From Cristatella mucedo (Eukaryota; Bryozoa; Phylactolaemata; Cristatellidae): a DNA stretch of 64,000 bases. Positions 23,129 to 34,504 of the stretch are shown in pieces; position 1 is the stretch's first letter; each line of letters begins with the position of its first letter. The DNA is taken from positions 992,501 through 1,056,500 of the forward strand of contig WPIO01000124.1 in the NCBI GenBank assembly GCA_009760855.2, given 5' to 3'. The position numbers were made by a program, and so were the translations under genes. A model generated the notes under the pieces. It did not search any database. It was not told the DNA's origin and worked only from the letters and a program-made list of their open reading frames with translations.

Positions 23129-25017
23129 AGCCTTTAAGAAGAGCCTCCCACCTGCCCCCACCCCCTCTCAACGGCACTTCCTCTAAACACTACCGCCTTT
23201 TAAGCATGTACTATAAATTAGAGTGATAATCCTGTTGAAGTTTACAAGACAATTTGACGTTAAGAGTGCATTTAAGAGAGAACTCTGTGTCACCGTAAGT
23301 TAATGTTCGGTGACATATTCTATAGCAGATAATTGCAGTTGATCATTTGGCAGCATTTGCTCGTGCTCTGGCGCCTTCCTCACTAAGACCTTGTTAGAAG
23401 TGTATGACTATTGTTCCAGTGAATGCAACGTGCTCGTGACCATGCCCAAAGATTGCCTCGGAAAGACAAAAGTGCTTGTTCGTCGAAAGAAGCCAACAGA
23501 TTCTGGCACATTACCAACGACTGACTGGGGGAACCTTGCATATACAAATCAGACGACCTTAAACTAAGGAAGCAAAATAATTGAAAACGCAACGAGCAAT
23601 GCATTTTCAAAAGGAAAATGCAAATAAGTGTTTCGAGCCAGTTAAAGTAAAGGCTGGTTGTGAAACAGTTAGCTGTAACAATGAACAGCGATTAATAGGG
23701 AAGCAATTAAGTGTCTAAGACAATTAACAACCAGCGATCCAAATAAAAAAATATGTGATTAGGTTGCTTATTCGGACCAGCACACATTAACTACCATTTA
23801 CTAGAAAAGCATTTTCAAAAATAATTAACATCCTGACATTGTGTTAGCAACTATTACCGTATATTTACAAAGAGGAACGACCATGGACTACGTGTAAAAC
23901 CATTCACATTAAAAACTATTACCTTCAAAATAGCAGCTAATGAATAGCATAAATGCATAAAAAGTTCATTTGTTTGGTTGATTAAGATTGCCTAAGAGTA
24001 ACGACATACCGACAAACGGATCACAAGCTTTAAATTGTATATAGTAGTGAGTGAGCAAACATGCACAATGAAAGCAAGCATCTATCCCAAAAAAAGTACA
24101 GAGACCTGCAAAGATTTATTATTTCAAGGTGCTTGCTTGGAAGGGTACGCCCCTGCTACGGTCCGGGGCCCGTGCGTAAGGGATTACTCCATCGAGTCAG
24201 CCGCTAGTGACATGGAAGAGGCGCCGGTGGGTGGTGGTGAGAACCTACATACGAAAGATTGGTGAGGGGACTTGATAATACATTGTAGGGCCCTGTATAA
24301 GCTTATTTACCGCAGAAGTGAAGAGCAATGGGTACAGAATTTTCTAAAGGCAAGCTCAAGTTCTTTTAGCTTCAGTAAGTTGAGATCGGAGGTATGCTTT
24401 AATTCACTCCTTTGGTTTAGCTGCCACTAAAGCGGGCTATAGTCAGCAGGTGCTAAAAGGCGTCTACTGATGTTGCCTGCCCCCGAACCCAAGGGGTCAC
24501 CTGCCAGCAGTCAGAGTTCACAATGGTTGGCGACAACGACCCCTAGTCTCAGGCTCCGCTTAGGGTCCGTTGATGAGAACGCTGCACAAACGCTAGTGTC
24601 GACACGAAAGCCAGGGAAATATCCATATCCATATCCATTCCACCCAAAAACCAAAAAAAAAACGAAAAGTGTATTGGTTTATGTCGTACCAGCGAATCTG
24701 GAGGTAGGAGCCGGTGAGAAGATGGCGCCAGCCTGAGCGAGGATTGCCACAGCCCGAGATCGCCCTCATCACGTGACCCGCACTGCCCCCGTGACCAGCC
24801 GACCAGCTTCGCCAAAGCATGCATCTCGAAGCTCTGACCTGTGCACGGCCGACGGAAGGGCGAAGGGTCGGACAAAGTGTCGAGCACTCTTTGGTCGCAA
24901 AGCTCATGCGAACGCCTCGGAAAAAACGCCCGTTCAACGTCTGTGTGAAGAAGGGGCCGCTGCCGGACAGAGGCGACCTCGTCGACCTCGCCGGCTGGCG
25001 TCTATCGAGTCACTAAC
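23129..25017. other. Mostly unique DNA downstream of the last recognised FN3 exon
   Basis: On the minus strand this follows the exon that ends at 25018. No continuing exon with good splice signals was found. GC content rises near 24470-25000. Short frames on both strands match nothing I recognise. Further exons of the Ig/FN3 gene could be hidden here or lie further left. Confidence 0.35.
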
Positions 25018-25291
25018 CTTCGCGAGTCACCAAGTCGACCGAGGCACTGACGCCTACTGAGTCGGCATCGATGTCAGAAAGCTGGGCGTTGTGTGGAGAG
25101 ACGACGAACTCGGCTCTGAGGAGCACCTTCAGCTCCATGTGGTAGTGGGTGGCTGGCCTCAGTCCAAGCAGCACGTAATTGTTCTGCACTTTGTGAGCTT
25201 TAACCTCGTCCAAGTGAGGTTCAGTGGCAGCTGCTGTCACCACGCCTGAAGCTGCCCACAGGCCAGGCACGAATTGACCCTGACGATCAAG
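25018..25291 (-). CDS. Ig/FN3 receptor-like gene, exon 9: FN3 C-terminal part
   Basis: A strong acceptor (TTTTCTCTTAG) precedes 274 bases, phase 0 to phase 1, ending at GAAG|GTTAGT. The protein contains the FN3 hallmark YVLLGLRPATHYHMELKV (E-F region with Leu-Pro-x-Thr-x-Tyr) and closes with SVSASVDLVT-like G-strand sequence (actual VGVSASVDLVTREG). It joins in phase to the exon at 30410. This is the last exon found. The gene must continue because the frame ends at a donor without a stop or membrane segment. Confidence 0.8.
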
Positions 25292-25424
25292 CTAAGAGAA
25301 AATAGAAATGACTAGATAATCGTACAGTCACTAAGCAGTCACAGCTTCACTCGATGGGAACAGGGACGATCAACTTCGGAAGTATACGGGTAACAGCAAT
25401 AAGCAAGCGAATCCTGGAAGCTTT
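25292..25424. other. Intron 8 end, next to the acceptor
   Basis: Start of the ~5.1 kb intron that holds several retroelements. The T-rich acceptor tract of exon 9 lies at about 25292-25310 on the minus strand. Confidence 0.6.
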
Positions 25425-26270
25425 TAATAATAATAATAATGATGATAATGCACTTGATAAAGCACCCTCAGAGAACTCATCTCTCTCTAGGCGCTTTACA
25501 TTTGCTGCAAAGGGAAATCCAATTGAACTGTGAGTAATATCATGCTTGATAAACAAACAAAATGAATAAAATGGTTAAGGGTGACGTGCACAGGGTCAGC
25601 AAGCAAATGTGGTTAGTGGCAGCATGCACAGTGTCAGCACGCACAAGCACATCAAGGAAAAATCATAGGGAACCACTAACTGCTGTCCTAAATAGGTGTG
25701 TTTTTAAGTTCTTTTTAAATGTGGTCAGGTCAGGGGATGTTCTGACGCAGGTCGGGAGGGAGTTCCAGGCTTTGGGAGCATATGAACTAAATGCACGGTC
25801 TCCAAAGGATCTGAGGTTTGTACGAGGTATTTGTAGACTGTTGGATTCCGAAAAGCAGGTGGTAAGATCCGTGGCCTGGTGGGGGAGTAGATCTGAGAGC
25901 TAGGCTGGAGCCAAAGAATGAAGGGACCTAAAAGTGAGCGCAACACCTTGAAGTCAATCCATTGCTTGACTGGTAGCCAGTGCAGGTAGGCGAGAAGTGG
26001 TGTGCTGTGGCAACTGCAAGGCTCACGACAGACAAGTGTAGCTGTGGAGTTTTGCACCACCTGTAATCGCCTGATCGCACATGCCGGTAGGCCAGTAAGC
26101 AATGAGTTGCAGAAGTCGAGACGGGATGTCACAAATGCATGGACCAACTTAAACGTGGAATCCTTATCTAAGCAAGCCCGAATTTTAGCATGGTTATGAA
26201 GCGTAAAGTAGGCAGATTTGACTGTGGAGCTGATATGGTCGTCTAACGAGAGGTCGCTTTGGAACATGAC
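25425..26270 (-). mobile_element. LINE-A fragment inside intron 8
   Basis: Minus-strand frame at 25725-26267 with the block starting FQSDLSLDDHISSTVKSAYF, then FCNSLLTGLPACAIRRL, followed by the 3' UTR and (ATT)n tail at 25425-25450. It is inserted in the same orientation as the host gene. Confidence 0.9.
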
Positions 26271-27299
26271 TTTAATGAGATGCCAAGCTGGTGCTGCAGT
26301 CAGTGCGAAGCAAATACTCTTTACACCATCAGCCTCTTGGTATAATCATGGACTATTACCAAAACACGTTGACAATGCCACTGGTAGAAGAAGTGTCACC
26401 GTAGATCGGTCGGGAAAGTTTTGATACGCCTGAATTGAGGCCTAAGAATTGAGCTTATGTCTCAACACTCAAACCGAGAGCAGCACTTCAAGTGCGCCCC
26501 TATAGTGTATCACGGTTCATAACTCTCGCGTTATCGTAGACGCCATGCTTTCTATAAGTCTACACGTGCTACACAACGGACTTACTGTTGTCAGGGCACA
26601 AGAAGACTCTCGCGAAAGTCACCAAATGAACAAAAGAAAATACAAGACCATTGATGGTATCAGATGAGCCTGGCAGTGAGGGAGCTTGCATGTTTTCCTG
26701 CACCGGATAATTTAAAACAGCAGCCTCAAGTTCCCTGTGCAACAACGGATAATCGTTTAAATCATGTATTGTGAAGTGTAAGTTTTCAACAAAATGCAGC
26801 TGGAATATAGAAAATCAAGTAACAGCAACATCAAAATGGCATAGCCGGAAATAAGCCAAGGAGGATGCAATCATTAGCTACAGAACTAGCCAGGATTAGA
26901 ACTGGAAGCTAGCCAGAATTAAACCAGGAATTAAGCCAGGAAGAGGCCAGACCTTGACCTCTCCAAAGACAACCAATCATAGGAAGGTGAATGAGCATAT
27001 CGGGCGGTTGAGCTGTTGGACACGTCCCTTCAGGTCGACGGCCTATAAGGAACTAGATTCAGCTGACCTCCCTTCCCTATGTGCCCATGCCTCTCACGGT
27101 CTATCTATGATTGTCTATTTGTTCTATTGTATCTATCATTGTCTCTTGCCTCTGCATGAGTGCTTCGCTCTGCCCACGAAGTGTCCACGATAGCCAAACT
27201 GCCTGTTGGCAATTTCTCCAAAGTAAGCTTGGCAGACTCTTGGTGTCATCTTATGACAACGCAGTTTAAATCAGCTTAGTCAGTACCGACCAATGCTTA
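26271..27299. other. Unique intronic DNA
   Basis: Nothing recognised. A short run of 'gaagctagccag/attaagccagga' imperfect repeats is visible near 26850-26945. Confidence 0.4.
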
Positions 27300-27540
27300 A
27301 CAATAATAATACATTTGTATAGCACCCTCAGCAAGCTGAATCTCCTTGTAGGGATTTTACAGGTACTCTATAGAAAGCACGACCAAATTATTAGTGATAA
27401 CGTTCAGAATGCCATCAAGCATAGCATTGTTAGATGTGACATGCACAGGGGGTCAACATGTTGATCTGGTTAGTAGCAGCAGGCACAGTGTCGCCACACA
27501 TAAGCACAGAAAAGACAAACTTCAAGGACTTCTGCTTTCG
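27300..27540 (-). mobile_element. LINE-A 3' end fragment
   Basis: Begins with a short (AAT)n and the reverse complement of the terminal hairpin, then decayed 3' UTR ('gacatgcacagggggtcaac'). It lies within intron 8. Confidence 0.7.
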
Positions 27541-28848
27541 ACTAGTGACCGGAGGAGGCGCGATGCTTGCACTTACCATCATTGAGACTTCAACCTCCTT
27601 ACTGAAATTTAGGCGGGTCTGTTAAGCAGCCCCGGGGGAGGGGCCGACTCAGAACCAGAGTGACACATGGTGCACCTCCAGTTTTCTTTTGGAATTTGCA
27701 GGCCAGTGCTAAGGTCGAAGCTTGGCCCATTGGTGAAATAATAAATAATCCTAGCTATGATTAAGACCACGAATTCCGCAGCAGGCTCACAAGACATGGA
27801 TGTACCGAACATTTTTTAGCATTCTCTTTCAGCTAGCGCCACAGATAATCGACATATCATAGTCACTGCTGTAATGTCGAACCAGCACTAGTGCTGAACA
27901 CATGCATGTGTACAAATATGCAATCACAATGGAATAATACTTTCAGCTTTAGTTTAAATGTAAAAACTAACATTCGTTTAAGGGTGTTCAGTCCACGACG
28001 AGTGAGAATTACTGCTTTTACTCAGCTTTCCTATTGGGACCGCTCTATAAGGTCACTTAATATTGGACACTCTCGTTGAATTCGTTAAAGCTGCATGGAT
28101 AAGCCAGGATCGAGCCTTGAATCAAGTCCATCGCTCGATCACGGGTGTCAGCATTTAGAAACTCATTAAAATGAAAAGGCACTGACTGCTTCGAATGGGA
28201 CTCGAGATGCAAGGCAACTAACACAACAGTCGTGTGTCTTGATCCGCGAAACAAGCAATCAAGACCGAGAGGCTGCATGCTAAAGAGTTCTCTGCTGCCC
28301 AAAAACTACCCCAAGCTTCTATCAGCACACAATAAGTGGCCAAGAACGCATTTACTATGCAGCAAAGCACAGCTCGAAAGCTGCAGCTCAAGAGCAACTG
28401 GGGCAACTGGGCAGCAAAGAATCGACAGCGAAGAACAAGAGAGCTACAGAGCTCTGCACAATATGCAGCACCACCTAAGGCAGCATCGCCTCTGGAGAAA
28501 TGCAGCAGTTTGCTCCAAAGTAAGGGCACATTGAGCAAAAGATTTTGAGGAGGAGGCACTGGCCTACATCGGACGAACTGACGACGAATGTCACAAGTAC
28601 TTCGATAGGACCTGGGAGCAAGAGCAAGGGTGGTGATAAGCAGACTGATGGGCGTAACAGCTCTTCTGGGCAAATGCAGTGTAGGCAGCTGTGTGCTTGG
28701 AAAGACACCAGTGTGAGAATCTGGCAGCCATCAGTCCTTCTGGAAGGGGTGACATGCATTGCAGTATCTAGTATTTAAAAGCAAGTCGATCGAACATAGT
28801 TGAATATAGAGCTATCAGTAGCGGCCAGAAGTTACTTGTTTATATGAC
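27541..28848. other. Unique intronic DNA
   Basis: Overlapping frames at 28218-28673 (minus) and 28336-28548 (plus) do not resemble any family I know and are treated as chance frames. Confidence 0.35.
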
Positions 28849-28975
28849 TCATTTATATAGCGCCCCAAGAGAACTTAATCTCTATTCAGGCGCTTCACAT
28901 ATGCCTCGGGGCTCGAGCCCGCGACCTCAGTCTGACCTTGGTCGGGGCGAGCACCTTAACCGCTAGACAGGCAGA
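28849..28975 (-). mobile_element. SINE-B copy
   Basis: The minus strand reads tRNA-like head with A box ('ctagcggttaaggtgctcgc') and B box ('gcgggctcgagccccgag'). Then comes a tail that copies the LINE-A terminus ('gcgcctgaatagagatta' ... 'tggggcgctatataaatga'). Confidence 0.85.
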
Positions 28976-28997
28976 CATTAGTCCTATATAGCTAGCC

Positions 28998-30150
28998 CGA
29001 ATGTACTCTGCTCCAGGGACCTATGCTGGGTCCACTTCCTTCCCTGGTGCATGCTACCGGTCTTTTCCGTGTAATCGCCAAGCACAATCTAGGCTTATAT
29101 TGTATGCATATGACACACAGCTGTACCTGTGCTTTTATGTCTCTTTGCTTTCCAACTTGTCGAACTCTTTTAACTACCCTTCAGCACTCACTGTTACCAT
29201 TCGCACTGGGATAGAAGCTTACCTATTCACATTCAATAACGTGAAAACCAATCAATGAGTAATGAGCAAACTTAAATGAATAAATAAATACTAGCTGATT
29301 TAACAACCTTTTTTGTATATCGGCAGAAGAGCCTAAAAGCTCTCACCATCGATTGCACAGGCAACAAAGGATCGCCCACCGGAGGATTCGAACCCACAAC
29401 CGAAGTCGTGAAGAGCAACCACCTTACCAAGTGTGCCATCACGGCTCAGAAATTGGAAGGCCTGATCCTTGATCCTCAAAATGGACTCAGCCAGCATATC
29501 TGCTGCAGCATCTACATGCAATCTGGGTGCCCACTTCAAAAAGCGACTATTCACCAGGGGATCGCATTTGCTCTACAGTCAAGCCAGCCAATTTTTAGCT
29601 AAATTTGTTAGCTTATTTTTAGCTTTAAATTAGCTTATTTTTAGCATTGCAAAAGTTCGGGCCCGGGACGAGGATACTACAACCAAGCTGGTCTGGGCAT
29701 TTGTAACATCCCTCGGGAGTTCCTTTCATTACTCACTACTTGCACTTCCGCTTGTCTTCTCGTTTGTATTCCAGCTTAAGCATTGTCAGTCGAGTGAGTC
29801 CAAAACTCAGCAGCTAGGCACGTCTGTCAAGAAGATCACAACTAGCACCAATTCTCACCAACCTGCAATGGCTACCCATCAAGCAGAGTATTGACTTTCA
29901 GGTCACTCTTTTAGGTTTCATTCTTCTCTGCCCCGGCAAGCTTATCAGAAATACTTCTTAATCACGCTTCCTATCGTACCACTCACTCTTTTGGTTCCAG
30001 TCGTTTAGCTCTGCCTCTAAGAAACTTCCAATGCTTTGGAAACCCTACCTTCGGTTCGCATGCTCCCGATGCCAGGAACTCACTTCCAACTGACGCCACG
30101 ATGTTCCTTGACTTGACCACGTTTAACTAGAAGCTAAAAGCCCACCAACT
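28998..30150 (+). mobile_element. LINE-A internal fragment split by a SINE
   Basis: The plus strand contains the RT core ('ccagggacctatgctgggtc', then the decayed YADD region near 29085-29125). It resumes after a SINE-A insertion with the block matching ARNLGVxF (near 29510), then thumb and C-terminal regions to about 30140. Multiple stops. It is antisense to the host gene and ends before any 3' UTR. Confidence 0.7.
29288..29447 (-). mobile_element. SINE-A copy nested in a LINE-A copy
   Basis: Minus-strand head with A box ('tggcacacttggtaaggtgg') and B box ('gggttcgaatcctccggtgg'), the 'gggcgatcctttgttgcc' connector, and a tail whose plus-strand start is 'gctgatttaacaacctttt'. It separates two parts of the same plus-strand LINE-A copy. 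Confidence 0.85.
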
Positions 30151-30409
30151 CCTTGCAACATTTGCTCGATCGGCTTGCATTGTTCTTTAAGTTGCAGAAT
30201 CGGTAAAAAAGCGTGAGTCCGAGAGGTAGAAAACTTTTGGCCAGAGCTTAGATAAGATATGATGTAAATGTACTTTCGCCCTACACCGGCGAGCCCACGG
30301 ACTTAAGCAAAAACACGTGCATGCACACACTCGAGCCTGCATGCTAACATGCACACTCACGTGAGTGCACACACGCATACACACGGCGCACACACTGCGG
30401 TGCACGTAC
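30151..30409. other. Intron 8 start with CA-rich tract
   Basis: Downstream of exon 8 on the minus strand. The sequence includes impure CA/CACG words at 30310-30400. The donor GTACGTG sits at 30403-30409. Confidence 0.6.
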
Positions 30410-30588
30410 CAGCAAGGATGAATTGACTGCAGTGATGTTAAGGTAGAATGTGACTTCAGCCACACAGTAAGTTGTCAGCAGCAGCCGGACAGACGTGCTT
30501 TCGACTGATATCACATCGATGCTGGTGTTGAACGCCCGGTCTACAGCAGAATGGGCGAGAATGCTCTTCCACACGAGCTCAGGGGGAG
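30410..30588 (-). CDS. Ig/FN3 receptor-like gene, exon 8: FN3 N-terminal part
   Basis: 179 bases, phase 1 to phase 0, from acceptor ATGCCAG to a near-ideal donor CTG|GTACGTG. The junction with exon 7 creates TAPPELVW, a typical Ig-to-FN3 linker (Pro-Pro start). It continues with SIDVISVESTSVRLLLTT and FYLNITAVNSS, consistent with FN3 strands A to C. It contains a potential N-glycosylation site (NIT, also NSS). It joins in frame to exon 9, 5.1 kb away. Confidence 0.75.
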
Positions 30589-30690
30589 CTGGCATACTCC
30601 ATCGCAAGCTGCCTATGGCCGGACGCATCCCTCAACGTGCACTGCCACAATGGCAGCACTCCTGCACAATGGCGGCAGAGATCCACGCAC

Positions 30691-30823
30691 CTGTCACCAG
30701 TGTGCTCACCGCGGTGGAGCCGAGAGAATTGTTAGCATGGCATGTATAAATGCCTGCATCCTCAGATACTGCCCGGTCTTTCTTCACGACCAGCTCCCAG
30801 GAATCCTTCTCGGGCAGAGCCCT
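30691..30823 (-). CDS. Ig/FN3 receptor-like gene, exon 7: Ig3 second half
   Basis: 133 bases, phase 0 to phase 1, acceptor TTTGTTTGCAG, donor CAG|GTGCGT. Encodes the second half of an Ig domain with the canonical DAGIYTCHANNSLGS motif (Asp-x-Gly-x-Tyr-x-Cys) and a final strand STLVT. It has exactly the same length and phases as exon 5, which encodes the equivalent half of Ig2. Confidence 0.9.
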
Positions 30824-30964
30824 CTGCAAACAAAGAGCAGTCTACTACGAGCAGCCCCAGGGCAGTCACACTCAAAGAGGGCCAGGTAGTGAGTGCCAGA
30901 CACATGCTCTCATCTTGCTTGTTTAGGGGGTAAATTAGGCAACATGCCGAGCTTGAATGGAACA

Positions 30965-31235
30965 CATCTATTTATGACAGACTTTAGTGGGTCCCTGTGA
31001 TGTGTCCTTTATGTGCTTATTTATTCGTGCTGACTCTGTTGCATGCTGCCACCAACCACACTTGCATGCTGACCCTGTGCATGTCACCCCTAACCATGTT
31101 ATTCTTGTTGTTTGTTGGGCATGCTGCCACTAACCATTTGACCGCACTTCCTTTGCAACAATTGTAAAGCACCTATAAAGAGATTAAGTTCTCTGAGGGG
31201 GCTTTGTCAAATGTGTTATAATCATTATTAACATG
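30965..31235 (+). mobile_element. LINE-A solo 3' UTR in intron 6
   Basis: Starts at the words for the end of the LINE ORF ('cacatctattta') and covers the full 3' UTR to the hairpin and an ATT-rich end. It is antisense to the host gene. It begins at nearly the same element position as the copy at 49365. Confidence 0.85.
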
Positions 31236-31550
31236 TCATGAACAATGCGTCACCCAAATAAACAGCAGTGCAGAGTGTCTACACACGTCAGGAAAGATGG
31301 GGCAGACGCCATCAGAGATAGCTACTGAGTAGTCAGGAGTAGTGCAAGGCATTGAATAGAATATGTTCGCGGCAACGGCCGATGCCAGCTGGTGACACGG
31401 TCTGGTTTGTAATAGACGGGCAGCAAAGCAGCTGCCAGCGAATAAGTATTCACGAGTGGCCGTGGTCGAGTGGTCGAGTGGCCGCCAAACGGGCCTCGGC
31501 CACAGAAAACGTACCCGCTCCGTGCGAAAGCTGCTGGGCTCGGCACTGAC

Positions 31551-31672
31551 CACTGCTCCATCCCTTAGCCAGACGGCAATGCCTTCCGGTATTGAGGCGT
31601 AGCTGCAGACCAAACGCAGGGGCATGCCGATCTTGAAGGGAACGTACTCGCTCGTCACAATCTTCGGCTTGA
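31551..31672 (-). CDS. Ig/FN3 receptor-like gene, exon 6: Ig3 first half
   Basis: 122 bases, phase 1 to phase 0, acceptor GTCGTTGCAG, donor GTG|GTCAGT. Encodes KPKIVTSEYVPFKIGMPLRL, then VCSY and GIAVWLRDG: the B-strand Cys and C-strand Trp of an Ig domain. Joining to exon 7 gives one complete Ig domain of about 84 residues with Cys-Trp-Cys in normal spacing. Confidence 0.9.
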
Positions 31673-31754
31673 CTGCAACGACGGCAAACAGAATGGAAGC
31701 CGGTCGCGAAGGTGACAATCACGCCAGCCAGCACGGTGCGCCGCCGCGCGCCCG

Positions 31755-31812
31755 CCTCGGCCAGGCCCGCCTCGGCCAGGCCCGCCTCGGCCAGGCCTGC
31801 CTCGGCCAGGCC
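31755..31812. repeat. 15-bp GC-rich minisatellite in intron 5
   Basis: About four copies of a cgcctcggccaggcc unit, each a multiple of three, so it reads open in all frames as a short peptide repeat. It lies inside the 309-base intron between exons 6 and 5. Confidence 0.9.
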
Positions 31813-31981
31813 TGGCAAGCTCTGCCGTGCATTACGCGGCTTCGCGCCGATCGCGGCCAAGCCGGTGCCAGTGTCAAGCCGGTGCCAAATCGCGACCAAA
31901 GCCGGCTGCCGACGATGCAGCCTCTGCTGCAGAAACCACGACGGGTGGTGGTGGTGGGGGCGGATGCAGCAGCACACGTAC

Positions 31982-32114
31982 AGCGCACGACGATCGAAGC
32001 AGTGGCACGGTCTGTGCCGAGCTCGTTGTAAGCCTTGCACGACACGATTCCAGCGACGTCGAGTTCTGCGACGAACTCTGCGACGCCGTGCTCACTCGGC
32101 AGCTCTCTTCCATT
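31982..32114 (-). CDS. Ig/FN3 receptor-like gene, exon 5: Ig2 second half
   Basis: 133 bases, phase 0 to phase 1, acceptor TTTATCCGTAG, donor GCT|GTACGT. Encodes DVAGIVSCKAYNELGTDRAT and then ASIVVR, the E-F-G part of an Ig domain. The usual Tyr two residues before the Cys is Val here (IVSC instead of IYxC), an unusual substitution at the tyrosine corner. The F-strand Cys is kept. Confidence 0.9.
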
Positions 32115-32443
32115 CTACGGATAAACGGAAGCGGAAAGCGAGCTCCACAACTGCTCCGAGCCTGCGCAGCATGCAGCTGCGTCTGCCTGCCTGAGAGGTG
32201 CTGCATTGGCGAAGCTCAGTCAAATTCTCCAGTGCCACTGCCAAGTGCCCAGCTGGCGCTCCAGCAGCCCGACGTGAAGACAAAGAGCTGCACGGCTGGC
32301 GTGTGGTCACGTGACGTGGTACACAGCCGGAATGGGCCCGAGTGCTCACATGCCGTGCTGGGCCGGAGATATGCAAGACATAGAAACAGTGGAGAGCTAG
32401 ACAAACAGACACAAATCAGCAATGGAGATGGAAAAAGACAGGC

Positions 32444-32560
32444 AGACAGGCAAGAAGGCAGAAACAGAGAGACCGAGACAGACAGACAGACAGACAGACT
32501 GAGAGAGATAAAGACAGACAGACAGAGAAGAGAGAGAGAGACAGAGAGACAAAGACAGAC
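32444..32560. repeat. GACA/GAGA repeat in intron 4
   Basis: Interrupted (gaca)n and (gaga)n words on the plus strand. Confidence 0.9.
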
Positions 32561-32800
32561 AGACATACGTATGGTGGATAGACAGGCAGATAAACAGGAC
32601 ATCGGTGAGACATCAGTGAGAGACAGAGAGCTTTGAGGGAAGGTGACCGAAAGAAGTTCAGGCTCAGGCTAAGTCAGGTGTGGAAGGCATGGCAGGCACG
32701 CTTTCTTAATCAATGAGTTCAAAGCAGCAGTGCACGGTCAGAGGTCACAGGATGGGGGCCAGGCTGGCAACGCTGCCCCACTCAGTAAGGAGACTAGTAC

Positions 32801-32919
32801 CTTATCTATCCAAGTGTACTGTGGTGCAGGCTTTCCTGCTGCCGTGCACACCAGACGAACCTTCTCCCCCTCTTCAGCGACAGTGAACTTCGTGGACAAG
32901 TGAGTGTCCCGTGGTGGAC
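32801..32919 (-). CDS. Ig/FN3 receptor-like gene, exon 4: Ig2 first half
   Basis: 119 bases, phase 1 to phase 0, acceptor CACTTTTCTTTTAG, donor AAG|GTACTAG. Encodes PPRDTHLSTKFTVAEEGEKV, then RLVCTAAGKPAPQYTWIDK: Pro-rich start, B-strand Cys, and C-strand Trp in the GxPxPxxxW motif typical of I-set domains. It joins in frame to exon 5. Confidence 0.92.
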
Positions 32920-33308
32920 CTAAAAGAAAAGTGGTCACAAGCATCAGCCTCAGTCAGACGAGCATGCATAAGCCAGCGACTAGCGCAGCTATCGGCAGAG
33001 CCTAGTCAAGCGACAGTGGTCGGCGACAGTTCCACCTGTAAGTGGGGCATCGTCGCTCGTGGTCTCCATGGCAAACAAAAGGTGGAGGGGGCAGCTTAAT
33101 GAAAAACTGGCTACCTTTCATTACTAACATTATCCTGATAATGGCTGTCCTTATCATTGCATGCTTAACAAGCACTGACAGTTGGGCACGAGAGGAAAGC
33201 ACAACAGGCTTGAATGTGCATCAGCTTCACACCCCATCATCCCCTTCATCATAGTAGCTCACTGCTCACCTACTACTGCTCAAACAGCTCACGCCCTCTC
33301 CCTCCCTA

Positions 33309-33401
<93 letters not shown>

Positions 33402-34041
33402 CTTCCTCCCTCCCTTTCTCTCCCGTCACCTCATTCCTTACCCCTCTCAATCTTTCTCTCCACTCGATCTATCTATCTGCCTATCCGAAAGGCTTTCATG
33501 CTCTCTTCTCAAAGCTTTTTCCAGTGTCCCTATGACTCCACCAACAAAAGCAGAGCACAGAATCACCCTTGCTGTCGTTGCTCAATTTCTTATTGCCGTG
33601 CGACTGGTTCCCTAAATTTGATCAATATCTCAGGAGTTACTTGCCCATCTGCGACAATGACTTCACCATAAGCTGATGTCTTCACTGATCGTCATCACTC
33701 AAAAGCTTGAATTCATTTAGGTAAGCGTGCTATGCTGTGCTATGAGCTCGTGCAAAGCGGTAGGCAGGAGGACCGCCTACTGCCTGGTGCCAGCACGTGT
33801 GCCTAGCAGCACTGCAGCAGCAACGCTGCAGCAGTCACTGCGCTCGCACACCCACAGACCAGCCCGAAGGTTTCTTGCCTCACATAACACTCTCACGAAG
33901 AACAAAGTTTTCTCCTCATAAAGAGCACAGCCCTCTATAAGAAATTATCCTGACAAAAAATACACCGGTCTGCTCACGCAAGGTGCAAGGCGGGCCTAGT
34001 CGCCGAGCTCTCAGCATCGAGCCCGCTCGCTAATAGCACAC
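32920..34041. other. Intron 3 (1.1 kb)
   Basis: Between exons 4 and 3 on the minus strand. It holds a long (CT)n tract at 33309-33398 and otherwise unique sequence. A plus-strand Ser/Leu frame is only the repeat. Confidence 0.7.
33309..33398. repeat. (CT)n microsatellite
   Basis: About 90 bases of nearly pure CT dinucleotides on the plus strand, inside intron 3. Confidence 0.97.
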
Positions 34042-34197
34042 CTAGTACGTTCAAGGCATAAGCTGCTACAGTCTGCCCATCGCCTGTTCCACAGCCGTGG
34101 TCCTCGCAGAGGTAGCTGCAGTTGTAGCGACGATCCTCGGTGGTCGTCACGCTGTTAAGGAACAGCGTGAATTTCACAGCAGATCCAGTGTCCTCGC
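34042..34197 (-). CDS. Ig/FN3 receptor-like gene, exon 3: Ig1 last third
   Basis: 156 bases, phase 1 to phase 1, acceptor GTGTCGTCGCAG, donor CTAG|GTGTGC. Encodes VKFTLFLNSVTTTEDRRYNC and then SYLCEDHGCGTGDG, a V-set-like D-x-x-x-Y-x-C corner followed by two extra cysteines. The final residues ALNVLG lead directly into Ig2. Confidence 0.85.
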
Positions 34198-34342
34198 CTG
34201 CGACGACACGACGACGCGGTTATTATCAGTGCCAGGTGGGTGGCTGTGTGCAGCACGGTGTTCGCAATCAATCTGCCCAACGTGCAGGCGGCAAACCTTC
34301 ATCGACATACGTGTGCGCAGTAGCCAGCGAAAGCGGCCTCAC

Positions 34343-34504
34343 CAGAGAATGTAAATTGCCGTGACCTTGACCGGGCAGGCACGATTCTGTCCTTGGCCGA
34401 GAGGGCCGAGTAAGCACGGCCGGCCAGGTAGGTTCCCAGATACTCGGTTTCTCCCAGGCCACTTCCTTCACGTGACCACAGTAGCTTCCAGTTGTCTGGC
34501 AGCT
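34343..34504 (-). CDS. Ig/FN3 receptor-like gene, exon 2: Ig1 middle
   Basis: 162 bases, phase 1 to phase 1, acceptor GGATCCTCACAG, donor CTG|GTGAGG. Encodes LPDNWKLLWSREGSGLGETE, then a long C'-D region rich in Ser/Arg (VPARSRSRQFTFSG). The Trp in KLLWSREG is the expected core tryptophan. Both junctions restore sensible codons (Glu and Gly). Confidence 0.82.

Noticed and set aside
24549-24937. Continuation of the Ig/FN3 gene immediately after exon 9
   Set aside because: The frames are Arg/Ser/Trp-rich with no FN3 pattern, and no acceptor was found in a matching phase.
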